Assembly: GCA_902806575.1 (NCBI GenBank)
Contig: CADCXD010000018.1
Location: 3,162,001 to 3,226,000 of the forward strand
Direction: 5' to 3'
DNA: 64,000 nt
Origin: Jackrogersella multiformis
Lineage: Eukaryota > Ascomycota > Sordariomycetes > Xylariales > Hypoxylaceae
Made by a program: the position numbers and the translations under genes. Under the pieces are notes generated by a model. The model had not been told where the DNA came from, made no database searches, and was given only the letters and a program-made list of their open reading frames with translations. Below are positions 24,561 through 38,100 of the stretch, one piece after another (position 1 is the stretch's first letter; each line of letters opens with the position of its first letter).

Positions 24561-25368
24561 TGGTCTGACAGCATCTTCAATTTAGAAGAACAAGATCTGT
24601 TTCTCGTTGTATTGGTAGGAGGAATGGACGACCGAGGAGAGGATTGAGGAGAGTGGATTGAGAAAGGATGTCGCAAAGGCAATATACCATTACCCTTCAT
24701 TAGGCTAGTAGAAATCTAAGATTATTTCTCATGGGAATCTGGCGTCCTCTCATTTTATGCATAATGCCTGGTGCCTTGTCACGGACTCTAGGACTGTATG
24801 GACACGTAGCAGACCAAGAATTAGGGATAGGAACGAGACTTCAAATCAGACGACAACTACAATCTTCCTATCTAGGCATCAGAGATAAGAGCTACATAAA
24901 TCGTGACATTAAAAGTCCAACAACGGACGTCAAAAATAAATATTTACTATGCGTAGCTGCGATGGATGCAAGTGACAACCTGACGAAGACATTAGCAGAC
25001 AAAGACGCACGAAGCGACAACTCCCATCCGATCCAATCAAGTTCCGAGACTCCCGTTTCTTCCGCTACACATTGATCAAAGTTATATAAATAAGATGGGG
25101 CGCTGTCCCAAGATTATTTCCATTATTAGCTGCGTGTGCGCCGGGGGTCGGCATCGCTTCAACTCGGTCGTTATCCAAGACGATGGCTTGGCTTGAGCTT
25201 TTTGTTTTGATTCCCTACCTCCGATGATTCCGTATCCAACCCAGATCAGGCCTGTAATGAGTTCGCCCTCGTGAGAATATTTAATGCAATATTATTTATA
25301 TAGTTTAATGAAATATCGTCATCCAAATATATGCAGAGATATGACAGCAAATCCTCGTCGACTGGCTT

Positions 25369-28300
25369 CTATAATTGGCCGGACAATAAAGCCTCAGTTG
25401 CTAGTTGCCTCGTTAGTATTTATATTGAGTGTCACAACAGAAAGATAGAATACATACCACTATTGATGTATAACCGCTTGGAATCGAGGGGGACATTAAA
25501 TCGTCTCTCCAGCTCTTGCTTGATGCCCTTCTTGGTCACCGTCATGAGATCTGCCGTGCGCAAGATTTCGCGTATTTCCGCTAGCAGGGCATCGTCGCTT
25601 GGCATGCCTGTGAGGTTGCTCATCTCTACGTCATGCAATTGCGTGCCTAAGAACTGCGAGCCTCCGAAATGGCTCATACGATTTTCAGTTGGGGCAAACG
25701 ACATGCGACTGAAGTGACCAGAGTTCTTCATATCGTACGGTGGGATCATACCCGTGGTGGAACCGGGTCGCGACGCGGCGTAATAATCGGCAACTCCGAC
25801 GTTCATGCCAGGCTTGGTTGCGTAACTGAAGCCGCTGACCTCGGAGCGAGAATCATCTCCTCCTCGGCTGGTTTGAGCTTCCCATAGCTCGGCCTGGTAC
25901 TCCTCCCACCTCTTGCGCGGGATCGAGGCAGGATCGAACTTGCCTTCGTCGGTGACGAGAACCTTCTTACCCTTTTCTCCAGCGACAACACGTGTGTTAC
26001 CCCAGTTGAAGTCGTCCATGTGCCAGAAGGCATATAGGGGTAGACCGAAGGAGAAAACTGGTACAGCGACGATATACATAAGCATCCACCCGATCATTTC
26101 CCACTTACGACGTACGATAAAAATGATAGCTTGAAGACCGTAGATGGCGCCAAGCATGATGAAGGCCGTAAGCGGAATGACGGAGGTCGAAGTAGAGACG
26201 AGTACGATAAGGTACACGATGTACGCTATAGTTACAGGTTGGACAATCGTAGACAATAGATCGACGAACACGATGAAACGCATGCTAAAGCAGCAGAAAC
26301 CGCAGAGTTGTCCCAGTGGGATAAGTTCCACCAAGTTATGTACCGTAGAGTTAATCCAACGACGTCTCTGCGACAGGAACACGGCCCAGGAGTCGGGGGC
26401 GATGGTCCATGCGTGGGCGCTGAAGATGTACTTTGTCTTATATGTCGAGTGGAATTTCAGGAGCAGGGTTGTCAGATAACGATCCTCACCAAGATGAAGA
26501 AGATTTTTCATGTGGAGGGTGTCGACACGAATTGTTGAATAACTGTCCACAACTTCACGGCTCACGAAGAGAGGCTTGCCCGACTCAGCCGCGCGGATAC
26601 GGTACATGGAGAAACAACCAGGTAGACAGGTCACACTACCGAACAAACTCTCGAAGGCCTTGACCAAATTGTGGGAGATGTAGTACTCGTAAACCTGGAT
26701 CATAGTGATGAAGGAAGACTTCGCGTTGGTGAGGGCTGTCTCACCACAGACGGCAATCAGCCGTGTATCATCCAAAAACGAGGAAACCATGCGTGTAGCC
26801 GAGTCCGGTGCAACCACAGTATCAGCATCAATCTGCAGCATGAATTCGTAGAACGTGGGATTTACCCCAATAATGTTCCGAATTTGGTGATACATCTCCA
26901 GCTCTAGCGGGCTCATAGGGATGTTGTAATGAACGCGGTTGAGGAAACGCATCATGACCATCTGCGAGTCTCGCTTACCACGATTTCCAGGACGAGAGAC
27001 TTCAGACGGCTTGCCAACTTTGACGACGACTAAGAAAGGGACGATATGACCCTGAACTTCGTAAAGGCCGGAATAGACCTTGCCCATGTTGTGTTGTTTG
27101 AGACCTTCACCGAGAGATTCGAAGCTTAAAGGTTCGGGATCCACTGTCTCAGATACACCGAGAATATCGAGAACGATGCGAGGAGTTGGTCTGTCATTGC
27201 CTTGACCAATAATCATACCGTCACAGATGATAACGAGCAGTTTGCGCTTGTCGTCGTAACGCATGCGGGCAGCCGAGTCGATGGCACGACGCAAAGAGTC
27301 CTCGTCTTCAGTATATGCAGGGATCTGGCACATAATAAATTTGTCTAAGTTCTCCGGCACATTCTTGCCTCCAAATTGAAGGGCGGCGAGGAATTTGAAC
27401 CCGATGATGGTACACAACAAGATGGAAACAGCCAGAATGAGGTACTGAGCAAACTGACACTTGGTTGAGTTTCGCGTGTCAACATCGCCGACGTAGAAGA
27501 GGTTATCGAGACATAGTTGCATGCGCTCACGCATCCCAGAATCTATGTCAAGGGTGTTCCAGATCTTCGTCACATCAGAACCTGCCTTTTGTTGAAAGAG
27601 ATCAACAACGAGATTATCCATAAAATCCACGATAGTAGGATCGGTAGGCATCTCTTCGCCTTCTTTAACAACGACGTGACGACCTCCAATAAGATACTTA
27701 GTGAGGTCGTATACACGGTCATTGAGGATAGCGATGGAGTTTTGCTTAGTCCCGAGGGTGGCAACATATTCTGGGGAGTAGCCAATGGTACCCTTCTTCC
27801 AGGATTTCAGCATCTGCATTTTTTCATAGAACCAGAATGGTTGAGGGAGGTCCGTGAAGGAGCGGAAGTCATGGTAATGAGCATTCAGGTCCTGGCTGTT
27901 GACAACATTGGCCGAACCAGTGACATTTGTCGACTTGTAGTCCAGCGTGACGGCAGGGTTGACTGACCCGTCCTTGCCTTTACAGAGAGCCGACACCTGG
28001 ATTGGGAATAAGGACGAAATGTCCAATCCGCCATACTGCAATAATGTCTTGGCAGGCAAGTAAGGGGGGTAATGAGTAGGAGCGTAACTGCCTATATCAA
28101 AGACTTGACCGCGAATGGCTGCGTAGGCTGAATTGCCATCTTTCCCGTTATATGACGAAAGTTCTTCGGAACTAAAAACATATTGCTTGGGGCAGATGAC
28201 CTGAGGGAAGACGACTATGAAGAAAGCGGCGATCAAACAACTGAGCCAGATCATCATGTTGATGGCCACCTTTTCCCGCCAGGCTACTCGGACGTCCTTG

Positions 28301-31084
28301 CGAGGCATCCTACCCATCCAACGGATGAGAAAGTCGGGTATGAACCAGGTCATGAGGTACACGACAAAGACCCATCGCTTTCGACTAGGGCTGTCCTTGT
28401 ACTCCTCCACTTCCACCAGGGATTTTTCGTTGCCGCGCTCGGCCATCTGTTCTCTGGTGTCCAGGTTCTTGAACATGTCACCAGCTCCGAAGGCCGAAAC
28501 GCCAGCATCAGAACGACCGTCAATATCTCCACTGCCGAAGTATCCGCCTCTGGGCTTGTCCGTGTAGTGAGGCGTGTTACCGACAGAAACCAACCGCTCC
28601 TTCGAAGCCCCGAACGGTAAGTCGCCGGGACTTGATCCATCACCAGCCTCGGACGCATACGGATTTGAGGAACCATCGCCTAACTGCGAGATCTCCAACC
28701 AGCAGCGCTCGCTGAGGAATACACCTGTAGAGCCGATTTGTACTTCATTACTCGGCCATTGCTTACTCTGAACGACTGCTTCAACTTTCTCTCGTTCACT
28801 CCCAACGAGAATGGTTTCAGCATCAGTAAGGCCTAGGAACTCGCCGAAAGGTAAGAATAAACTGAAGTCGGCTGATCTTAGCCGCTGGCTTATCTCGGCG
28901 ATGCCAAATGTCTGCACTTGGGTACGAACACATTTGCTGTCAAATTGGTTGGCGATACGTCTATCGTTCGGCTTTAGACAGAAAACAAAATAGGCGTTAG
29001 TGTTCGGCGCAGTGATTGACTGTTTCACGTTTTCTAGGGAGGATAGAAATTGGCCGGATGCTCCTTGTTCAGAGTGGTGCATGCTAGGTTTCCTCGGTTC
29101 CCCCTTCGCTCGACTCTCGCCCTTATTATCTCCATCATCGCTGCCAAAATCATTTACGGATTCTTGTCGGCGTGGTCTCCGAGATCCCATCGTTCGAGCA
29201 GTCTTTCTCGACATGACACTGGGTGCCCGCATCGGCTTGGAACTAACCGATGCTTGCATGACGGTTGTCTTCTCTTGAGGATGCATAACCGTGTGAAGGG
29301 CCTCTTGACCGAAAAGCCGAGCAACAAATTCGCTCTTGCTCGACTGAATCAAGTTCATCACGTCGCTGGATATGACTTCACCATTTTCCTCGACTAGTCC
29401 CTTGATGGGATAGTCAATTTCACCAGCAAAGTGCTTTACAGTGAAGGTGGCTGCCGTGTTCTCCGATAGGAAATTGCTTCCGGGCAGTCTGGCTGTTGCA
29501 GAACCGACGTTGATGGCTGGGTTCTTTCCTTCGAAGCGTTTCCTCAAACTCTCCAAAAGTTGCATGTCGGTACGGTTTCGCCGGGTCTGGTCGTCTAGGA
29601 TGCTCAGCAGACCGTTTCCGGGCTTTAGAAGGCCCTTCACAGCGTCTGAATTATCGAAATAGCTTGTCGCAGCGACCGTGACCTCTTCTGTATCTAACAT
29701 GTCGGCCTTCCGGTCGAAGAAATTTTGAAGAGTTAGATTATAGAGAGACTCGACGGCGGCATTATTGAGCAGCTGGTCGAGAGCAGAGCCGGTCGAAGAC
29801 TGCTGGGAGAAGCCAGGGAAATCGACGATATTAATAGTGTTTGCGATCGATTCTTCCGGAGCACAAATCCTCTGGTTGATATTTTCGATGACGTAGGCAA
29901 CTAGGAGGGAATACAATGTCCTAGCCAGCTCGTCGGCATTGGCACGGGCACCTTTGGGGTCCAGCATAACTGTTACGCGTTCACGATGGATCATCTTGGT
30001 CTTGTACCCCATAGTGTTCTGGAGCTCTTGGGAGCTAACCCCCAGGAAGGCGGCGATGATTCCCAGCACATCCTTGTTGCGCGCAGCCGTGATATTCTGG
30101 CCACCTTCGTGAGAGAAACCACCACTATCATCGCCCGTAGCAGAAGTACTCGCAACGGTTTCGAACTCAAGCTGGCCAATGTGCAAGATACAAGCTAGTA
30201 TCTGGCAGATTTCGGCGATCTCACCCCTCGGAAACTCCAATTTTCGCAAAGCCGTCTTAAAAAGCTGAAACCCTTCTGCATCGTTGATCCCAACCTTGAG
30301 TTGAGTGGGATGACCTAAGTACTTCCATCGCCTCTGCCCGGTTGCGTCTCTAGGTGTGTCAATACCAAGATGTGTCTTCTCGGCCTCGCTGGTGCCCGCT
30401 AGAAGATAGTATAGAACATGGAAATTGCGCTCGCCCGTCGGGACATCGGTGATTCGACCTCTCTCCAGGCGATGGTCCAGCAACTTACCACCAATTAGGA
30501 GCGGGTTAGTAGATGAAGCGGTATCGTATTGAAGCTCGTAAAACAGACCGGCCTTGGAAGCTGTCGGGGTTGTCGCGGTCTTCGTGGTGGTTAGTGTATC
30601 GAATACATATGCAGCAAGTGAAACTTTGGACGACAATGGCGTCGAAGACTTGTTTAGCAGCGAAGTTAACACATGAGATCTGATGGTGGTTTTCCCAGAA
30701 CCGGATTCACCCCTACGGATCGTGTTAGTCTTAAGCCTTCACTGTCAAACCGTGGGCTTCGATTAAGTTGACATACAGGAATATAATTGCCTGATTTTCG
30801 GTGCGATGACCCAGTCTAAGGAAAGCTCGGTCGGCCATGTCTTCGGCGCCGGCCATGGCGCTACCTTCCTTGCCCCCATCGAGGCCTTTGGTGGACGAGC
30901 TGTACGTGTTCAGAGAGATGAGGGCGTGTGAGGATAAACGAGCTGTTGGAATGGAGACATGAAAACGACTTGCAAGATGTGCTGTCAAGTGAGTATCGGA
31001 TTGGAGGTGAGCAGGCAGAGATGGCAATGAGGGCTGCGTGTGAGCCCCTCCGCTGCCGCCCACAGATGAGAGGTTGAGAGCCAT
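25369..31084 (-). CDS. csmA: Class V chitin synthase with N-terminal myosin motor-like domain
   Basis: Integral-membrane enzyme polymerising chitin from UDP-GlcNAc at hyphal tips and septa. Exons 31084-30777 (308 nt), 30712-25458 and 25400-25369; introns are 64 and 57 nt; the product is 1,864 aa, the usual size for this class. The first intron falls just before the P-loop GESGSGKTT (residues 104-112), so the motor-like domain (about 1-760) keeps its nucleotide-binding loop. After membrane segments near 860-900 come a cytochrome b5-like region, the glycosyltransferase core with the DADT acidic motif and CGETA, EDRYLT, and the product-site motif QRRRW (residues 1551-1555), then several membrane helices. 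A DEK-C-type C-terminal domain ends in the 32-nt last exon (ATEALLSGQL). It diverges from csmB across 4.1 kb, an arrangement conserved in filamentous ascomycetes. Some authors number these classes differently. Confidence 0.95.
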
Positions 31085-34000
31085 GTTGGATCAAGGGCCA
31101 AAGGCTGGCGCCTATCAAATGCCTGACGACTCAGTAGAGTTTCTCGGCGTCGGTTAGACGCTTGAATAATACTTGAGAAATATATCTACGTTGGTTCCAA
31201 TGCGGATTCGGGAAGGGTCGGGAAAAGTTTTGCAACGAGCGAAGAGGCCGTCTCCCTCTTGATTATGGCGTTTCGTTTGTTCGACGAACGACGATGTTAC
31301 GGATTATCTTGGGTAGCAAGCAAGAATTACGCGTAGCGATTGTACATTAACATACAGAAACGAGTGTATTGATGAAAATGAAAAGCGAAGGGAAACAGAC
31401 GAGAAAGGAGAACTGAGGTTGTCTCCAAACTTGCTTCTCGGGTGGTCGGTTCAGATGAAAGGAGACGATGGACTTGAATTCAAGGACGAAATCGCCCTTG
31501 GGCAGTTTATTTTTGTAAAATACGTACTAAGTACCTAGGTAGGTACATGTCCTAGTACATGGCCCGGCACAGTGTACGGCTAACCACAGCTCGCCTTACT
31601 TACCTAGCTCTAGGGATGAATGTACCTACTCTAGGTAGTTCAAGTATATAGGTACATAAATAGCCCAGCATCGTGATTGGTAGCCGACAGGGATCCCGAG
31701 GCGCAGGTTCGCATCATACGAAGTCTTAGGGAGGTGCGCTGTGACCCGCCGGACACCACTTTCCTTGCTCTTTTGCTACCCTTCCAGCCTTCCAGTCCTC
31801 GCTAGTCGCGGACGGCATATTTAAGCAATGGATCCATGCGTTGTACTCCGTACCCCATACGGTGCACTACCTAGTACCTCACGCTAACCCACGCTAACCC
31901 CAACACGCTTAGCACGTTATGGATTTGGTCTCACGAACACTGATCGAACCGCCCGGAATTTTCTTGGATACCTGCATCTACTAGATGCGCGACGAGGATG
32001 CACCGCGTCCGCTGGTCTCGACTACCTACTCTCAGACGGTTGTACCATCTTTTCAGCATCATTGTCATTTCCCGATCTTTACTTTTCCCCGTAAAATATC
32101 AACTTTAATCCAGAATGCGTGGAAGTATTAAGGACTAATCAAATCAATCGATTCAAGTGTCTCCCTTAAGTCTTGCTTCTACATACATTAGGTAGGGTAA
32201 CACACTTGCAAGATCTAAGAATCTGGCCCCATGCTAACCCACTAGGTACCGACCCATACCTGAGGCTTGTACGGAGCTAACCAGACCAAGGGTCTTGGAT
32301 TTTGAATGAATAAAAGTCCAGATGCTGACAATCACCTTGGAATCCTAGGGAAAATGACAACATCGCTTCAGGGGTTGAAAGCCGGTACGTAACGTTGGCT
32401 TCCCGTATTGTAGGATTTGAAATCCCATCCGGCAACTAATACAAGACGATCTTGGTCATAAAAACAGGTAGGCATACAGGTAGGTATATCAATACCTACA
32501 TACATCATAAGTCATAAGTGAGACTACCTAGGTAGAAGGGGATAGGGAATGAAAATCAGAATGTCCAATAGTTAGACCATCTATAATGGGAGCGGTACGT
32601 GTGTCGTTTGTTTACCTCTTACGTTCCCGGTATAATATTATGAGGCAGTGAGGTAAATAGGCTAGCGCACATCAGCAGTTAGATAGCAACATTGGCTGCA
32701 CAATCAACAACACGATCACCTGTACTTTTTCACGGGACTGTCTTAGACAAGCATTCAAGTCAATAAACAACTTCCGTACGGTTGCCGTCCAAACTGCTCT
32801 AGCCAACCAGAGTTGAATCTTACACTAGGTACCTGGGCACCGTTTATATGTTTGGGTAAGCATCTAGCCCTGTAGGTTTTAATAGGTTGATCGGACGGAC
32901 GAGACGCACTGCATGATCACATACATATATGTAAATAGAGGCTTGAGTTTCCATGGAAATATCGTTGTCAAAGCAAAAGCTGGCTTGCTAACCAGGTGTC
33001 ATTGGAAACCCATCGAAATAGTAATAGTTAATAGTCAAAGATGACGCCGTCTCAGATTGGAGGGTTTCTAACAAAGGAATACCTCCCCGCGGGATTGGAT
33101 AATCATTCTGTCGAGGCTGGCGTGGGCTGGCGTAGGATGCGATGGCTGATGTTCAAACTAATACAATTCTAATACGATTAAGCTATGATAATGACAACTA
33201 CATAAATAGTCGCTGACGAGAGACTATTGCTAATCTCCATACACATTATAGCCTTTTTCAATAACGCGCGAGAATGGAATGAGACCGAGAGGTGCAGTGA
33301 ACTGTATCACGATATGGCATCCGATGTACTTGACCTGTCGGCGAGTGACATACCTAAGTATGCAGGGTATAGGAGAATAAAGTTACAAGAATCCATTACC
33401 TACAGTCATAATAAACATACAACACCCGTCAGTTAAGTTTAAGTGCCCAGGTGTCAACTAGGGATGCCATTAAGGTTATTCATGAGCCGAATACTTACAT
33501 GTTAACTTTCAAGACTTGACCGTTCTATGTCATACCGTTGCACCCGGCAATAATCCCGTTTTCTAGTGTAGAGCACGTCGTTTCGAGACTTAAAAGACTT
33601 GGCTGAGATTAACAAAAAGAAAGCGATCTAAAATGGTTGGTCTCGTATTGACGAGGACTGTGTATGCATAATGGTTTGTATGTGGCTGTGGCGACTACCT
33701 AGTGTAGAGCGATTGGAGAAGGGATAAAATAAAGATAAAAATAATACATAAAAGTGGTGCCGACGGGCTTGAGAGCGGCGAGAGGGCAAGAGCGCGAGAG
33801 CCTAGAGGGCAAGAAGGCTATTCAATGTACAATGTGTTGATTTCTGTCGTCCCATTCGGCCGCTTCGTATTATGTCTCCGCCTCCCTTACCAAACCGTTT
33901 AGCCATTCGTGTAAAACCAGAATCATCCCATGCCAATACCATGCCAATTTGTCATGCGATAAACAATACACTAGGTACCTACCATAATACCTTACCTACC

Positions 34001-35176
34001 TAGGTAGTAGGCAGTAAGCAACATATTGCCTACAATGTTGTAATAATGCAAAGCGATTCGTCTTCGGATGCCACGTCAATATCTGTCCCGAACCTGCATA
34101 TCGTAGTTCTCTTTCTCTGTCAGTCAGTTACGACTGTAGTAATGGTGTTTTTGTTTGTTGCCCACCGGCTTTTAATAGATGGTGTATAAGTCTCAATGAT
34201 CATATTGTGAATTTCTTGTAAATTCCTCGCCGACATCCTTGTGATGGTTCTAAATCGGGGATGTTAGGCGGAAGTGTACTCCAAAACCGACCAGGGTGCT
34301 TCCCAGCTGGAAAGGGTGAGCAAAAACAAGAAGGATCAGCACGCCTCAATGCCAAAGCGGCACTATCACCGTTCGTACTATAGGGCTATAGTAAACTGTT
34401 AGCGTAGCCTCTAGCTGGAGATGTACCTCGTAATGCCTGCCTCACTAAGACTTCTCCTTCCTACACCACCTTCCCGGCTTCTCAAGAGCCTCCACAGGGG
34501 GAAGAAAAAAAATAGACACACGCTAGACTATTCTAAGCCCTACGCTAAGCTAGCCAAGTCGCACTGTGCTTTGTATTTGTTCCCTCTTTTGCGGGTGTAC
34601 CGATCTCTCCATTATTTTTCGTGTGACCAATTTTTTTCATCATAGGGGTGCATTATCCCAACTATCCTAACTATCCCACAGTTATCCTCGCTGTCTCACG
34701 AGTCCCTGTTGCTTGGAACAAGCATCAACTCATTATTATCCTTTCTTCTCTGTTTTCTACCTTCTCGTCTGTCATCTCACTCGCTTTGGTGACACGATAG
34801 TCTATCGCTTCTAATAATTGCTATTGCTATTACCATTGCTATTGCTATTGCTTGTAATTGTCTAATAGGATTGTGGTATAGGAAGCAGTTCGTTCCACTA
34901 GCTATTGTCCATTGTCTAGCGAACCACTTTTGACTTGATCCCCTCGAACCACGACTATTTCCGATCTATTCGACAACCATTCGCTACCTCATCGTCGAAC
35001 CACTCAATAATATCTTATAACATACGCGGCTCTCCGACCCGCTGAAGATCCCCCTTTAAAGATCGCAACCTGCATGCGTCGTTGCAATCTGTGTTGGGCT
35101 TCCTTTTAAATCGTACCCGGGTTGTCAACATTGTCGTGATTGTCCGCAAGGACAACACGATTCGAACGAGTCCAAC
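31085..35176. promoter_or_regulatory. 4.1-kb shared upstream region of the two chitin synthase genes
   Basis: Lies between the start codons of the divergent csmA and csmB genes and must hold both promoters and 5' leaders. No ORF is convincing (the longest on the plus strand, 33227-33436, is featureless). TACCTAGGTA decamers occur at 31532, 32525 and 33997. Long A-rich and pyrimidine-rich stretches (34590-34760) and a GCTATT repeat precede csmB. Such long leaders are common for fungal wall-synthesis genes, but no specific factor site can be assigned by eye. Confidence 0.6.
34818..34852 (+). repeat. TTGCTA hexamer repeat
   Basis: About six TTGCTA/TTACCA units in the leader or promoter region of csmB. 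Confidence 0.8.
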
Positions 35177-38100
35177 ATGGCTAACCCACAGGCTAGAATG
35201 TCCATGTACTCGGTGGCTTCCGATGCCATGGGAGGTCCTCGAGGTCCCGGACAACAGTCTACTCAAGTATCGACGACTACACTCTTAAACAGCATTCATA
35301 ATATCTACATGTCATCCCAACCCTACCGATTGGATGCCGGAACGAGTCTCGTCGTCAACACATGGCTGACCGCAACCCAAATAGGGCCAGATGGGAGAAC
35401 GGGAGGAAATGTAGATGCTGCTTTGGCAGCTAGGGCTTGGGAGCACGCTAGACGTCGAGCAGAGGACGGTTGCATTATTCTCGGGTATGTACCGTTAAAC
35501 ACTGGTCTTCGTGAACTTGTAACTTACTATTAACATAGGTCTCTCCACCAGTCGACCCCCTCACTCATAGCCCCGTTCCTCTCATCTTTACCTCTCTCTA
35601 TCCCTTCGTCTCTATATACCGCCCTGGAAGTGATCAAACCTTTCATAAACTGTGTAACACCATACAATCCGTCAACACCACGGCAATCTGCCCTGGCAGT
35701 ATCATTGACATTGAACCTGACCGGTACCTTAAACGCCGCCAGTGTAGCGTTGTCACAGGGTGGCATTGACACCGTTAAAGGCCTGCTCAACATACCCGCT
35801 GAAGCTGGTTATCGTGCATTTGACGTATTTTACTACCTGTTGACCTCGGCATCAACACCGGCTGAACGGGAGTTCTTGGGTCTCAAGTCGGCCTCCAGCT
35901 ATTCGTTATTGGCCAAGTCCGGGACCTACAACCCCCCTTCCTATCTTCCCACCGCCGATGATGCGGCTGCCGCAGACGACTTCCGCAATGCTCTGAAAGA
36001 AATTGGCATCAAGGGTGCATCCCACCGAAATTTCATCTCGACCCTTGCTGGACTTTTGAAGCTTGGAAACACTCTGGACTACAACGTCGACGATGATGTC
36101 CTTGACGATGTCTGTGAAGACGTCGGTGGGTTGCTGGGTGTAGACCCCGAGGTCTTGGCACGACAATTTTCGACGGATGATAGAGGGACTTTAGTTGGAG
36201 CTTTGTATGAGGCTCTAGTCGATTGGGTGGTTACCAAGGCAAATGAAGCTATTGCAATTCAAATGTCTCGCATTCGAGATGGCCAGGAATCTCTTGACGG
36301 ACACAGAACACCTACGTCTGCTGAGGAGAATGGCGATACTGTTTGCATTACTGTAGTCGAAATTCCCGACCCTAACCTAGGCAAGGCCATAGCAATGCGC
36401 GGTATTTTCGACGATACCATGGGAATCAACGCCGAGATGAAAGAAGATGGTGTGGATGTGGAGGCCACGGGAAGCTCCGTTGTTCGAGAAATGCAGAATA
36501 GCGTTGCTGAAGTCGCACCCGATCTAGGCATTATGACTGGACCGGTTGCGCGAGCAAGGCAATACGACCTTGAGAAGAGAGAGGAGCTTCTTGAGAAGGC
36601 TGGCTTCGCTAGTGACGAGGATGGTTTTTTGAAAAAGCTGCTTTTCCCTGTTCCTGGCGAAGGCATCAACCTCGGCCGAAACGCGCGATTAGATCTTCCG
36701 GCTGTCCTGAGTGCTAGCCGTGCGTGGTATCACTTGTCACTTCATCCCACCGACGAAACTCCAGCCAGCCTGGCAGCTTTGCCTTCTGTTACGTCTGCTT
36801 GGTCAGCTGGCACGGTCTCCCGTCAATTGCGCGCATGGAGATTACCGGAGTGGGCCAACCGTCGCAACAAGAACCTGGATTTCACAGCAGATTTTGACCT
36901 GGAGGAGTTTTCTCAGCGTTTCGCTCCCTTGGGCTGCAGGGAAGGCCGAGATGGTATTGAGACCTGGATTCTCGAGAGAGGCTGGAGTAACGGGGAAGTA
37001 GTTGTAGGCAAGGAAAGAGTTTGGATCCGAGAGACTGCTTGGTGGGAGGCTGAATGCATGCTAGATCTCAAGCCGGCCCAAGATTCTATGCCTGGCAGTA
37101 TGAGTAACGTATTCAACACTCCTGGCCTCGAAACAGGCTACACCAGTAACGGCAGCGGATTCTTCCCTTCCCACATTCCTGACAACATTTCAAATGGCAG
37201 TCGAGATCAACTCCTAAACCATCAACGCAACCAAAGCCAGTTCACATTTGCCCAAAGCCAGATGAGGTCGCCTTCTGCTGTCCCATCTGCTATGCGCAAT
37301 ATTAACAACGGCGACTATGGCCTAGGAAACAAGGGCGATTCGCATCGGGACCAACTATTTTACACCGCCGATGGTGATTTCATCAACAGTCTCGATCCTG
37401 CTGATGCAAAAGGCAAACACGTCGAGACGGCAGATACGACCACTACTCGCCGTATCTGGGTTGGGTTTGTCTGGGCTTTGACCTTTTGGATTCCTTCTTT
37501 TGCGCTTCAACACATTGGACGCATGAAACGACCAGACGTTCGGATGGCCTGGCGAGAAAAGCTTGTTCTGGTTTTTATCATCTTGCTGCTCAATGGCTTC
37601 ATCGTGTTCTGGATTATTTTCCTGGGGCAACTTATCTGTCCCAACTTTGACAAGGCCTGGCTGCAAACAGAAGTTGCTAATCATCAAGGTGGTGACGATT
37701 TCTGGGTCAGTATTCATGGACGAGTCTACGATATATCGAATTTCTGGCGGCAACAGCATAGCGACAGCAACATCGACACGACAAGTGATCTTATGCAACC
37801 ATTTGCCGGCTTGAACTTGGATGAATACTTCGTGGCCCCTCTCCCGCTCACCTGCCCAGGTCTTGGTATCCCTGACACTCTTCAGCTGCAACAGAATAAC
37901 ACACCCACAATGCCACAGGGTTTACATACCTCCGGATATTATCAGGCCGACCAAACAACTAAACTGAGGTCTCCTACCTGGTATCGTGATGTTTTCCAAC
38001 CGAAGATTAAAGAATACTACCATGGTGACCTTGTCTGGGATTCCGAGAATGTCCGTGACGATGGCAAGAACAACAACCACATGTGGGTCATCTATGATGG

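Larger units (their letters stand above)
16119..25368. other. 9.2-kb gene-poor, AT-richer block with decayed coding fragments
   Basis: No intact gene found. The first 700 bp are DDI1 promoter with short direct repeats (GGCGACA and GGCTGGC units near 16545-16600). From about 17.1 to 20.7 kb the sequence is AT-rich and only short random frames occur. Between about 20.7 and 24.6 kb, GC-richer islands with coding-like texture appear (21.1, 21.8, 22.7, 23.3 and 24.1 kb), listed separately. This looks like an old transposon- or duplication-rich island. The chitin synthase csmA ends at its right edge, so the last few hundred bases include that gene's 3' UTR. Confidence 0.55.

Noticed and set aside
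24731..25075. 114-codon plus-strand ORF
   Set aside because: No motif; composition changes along its length; more likely chance in the island.
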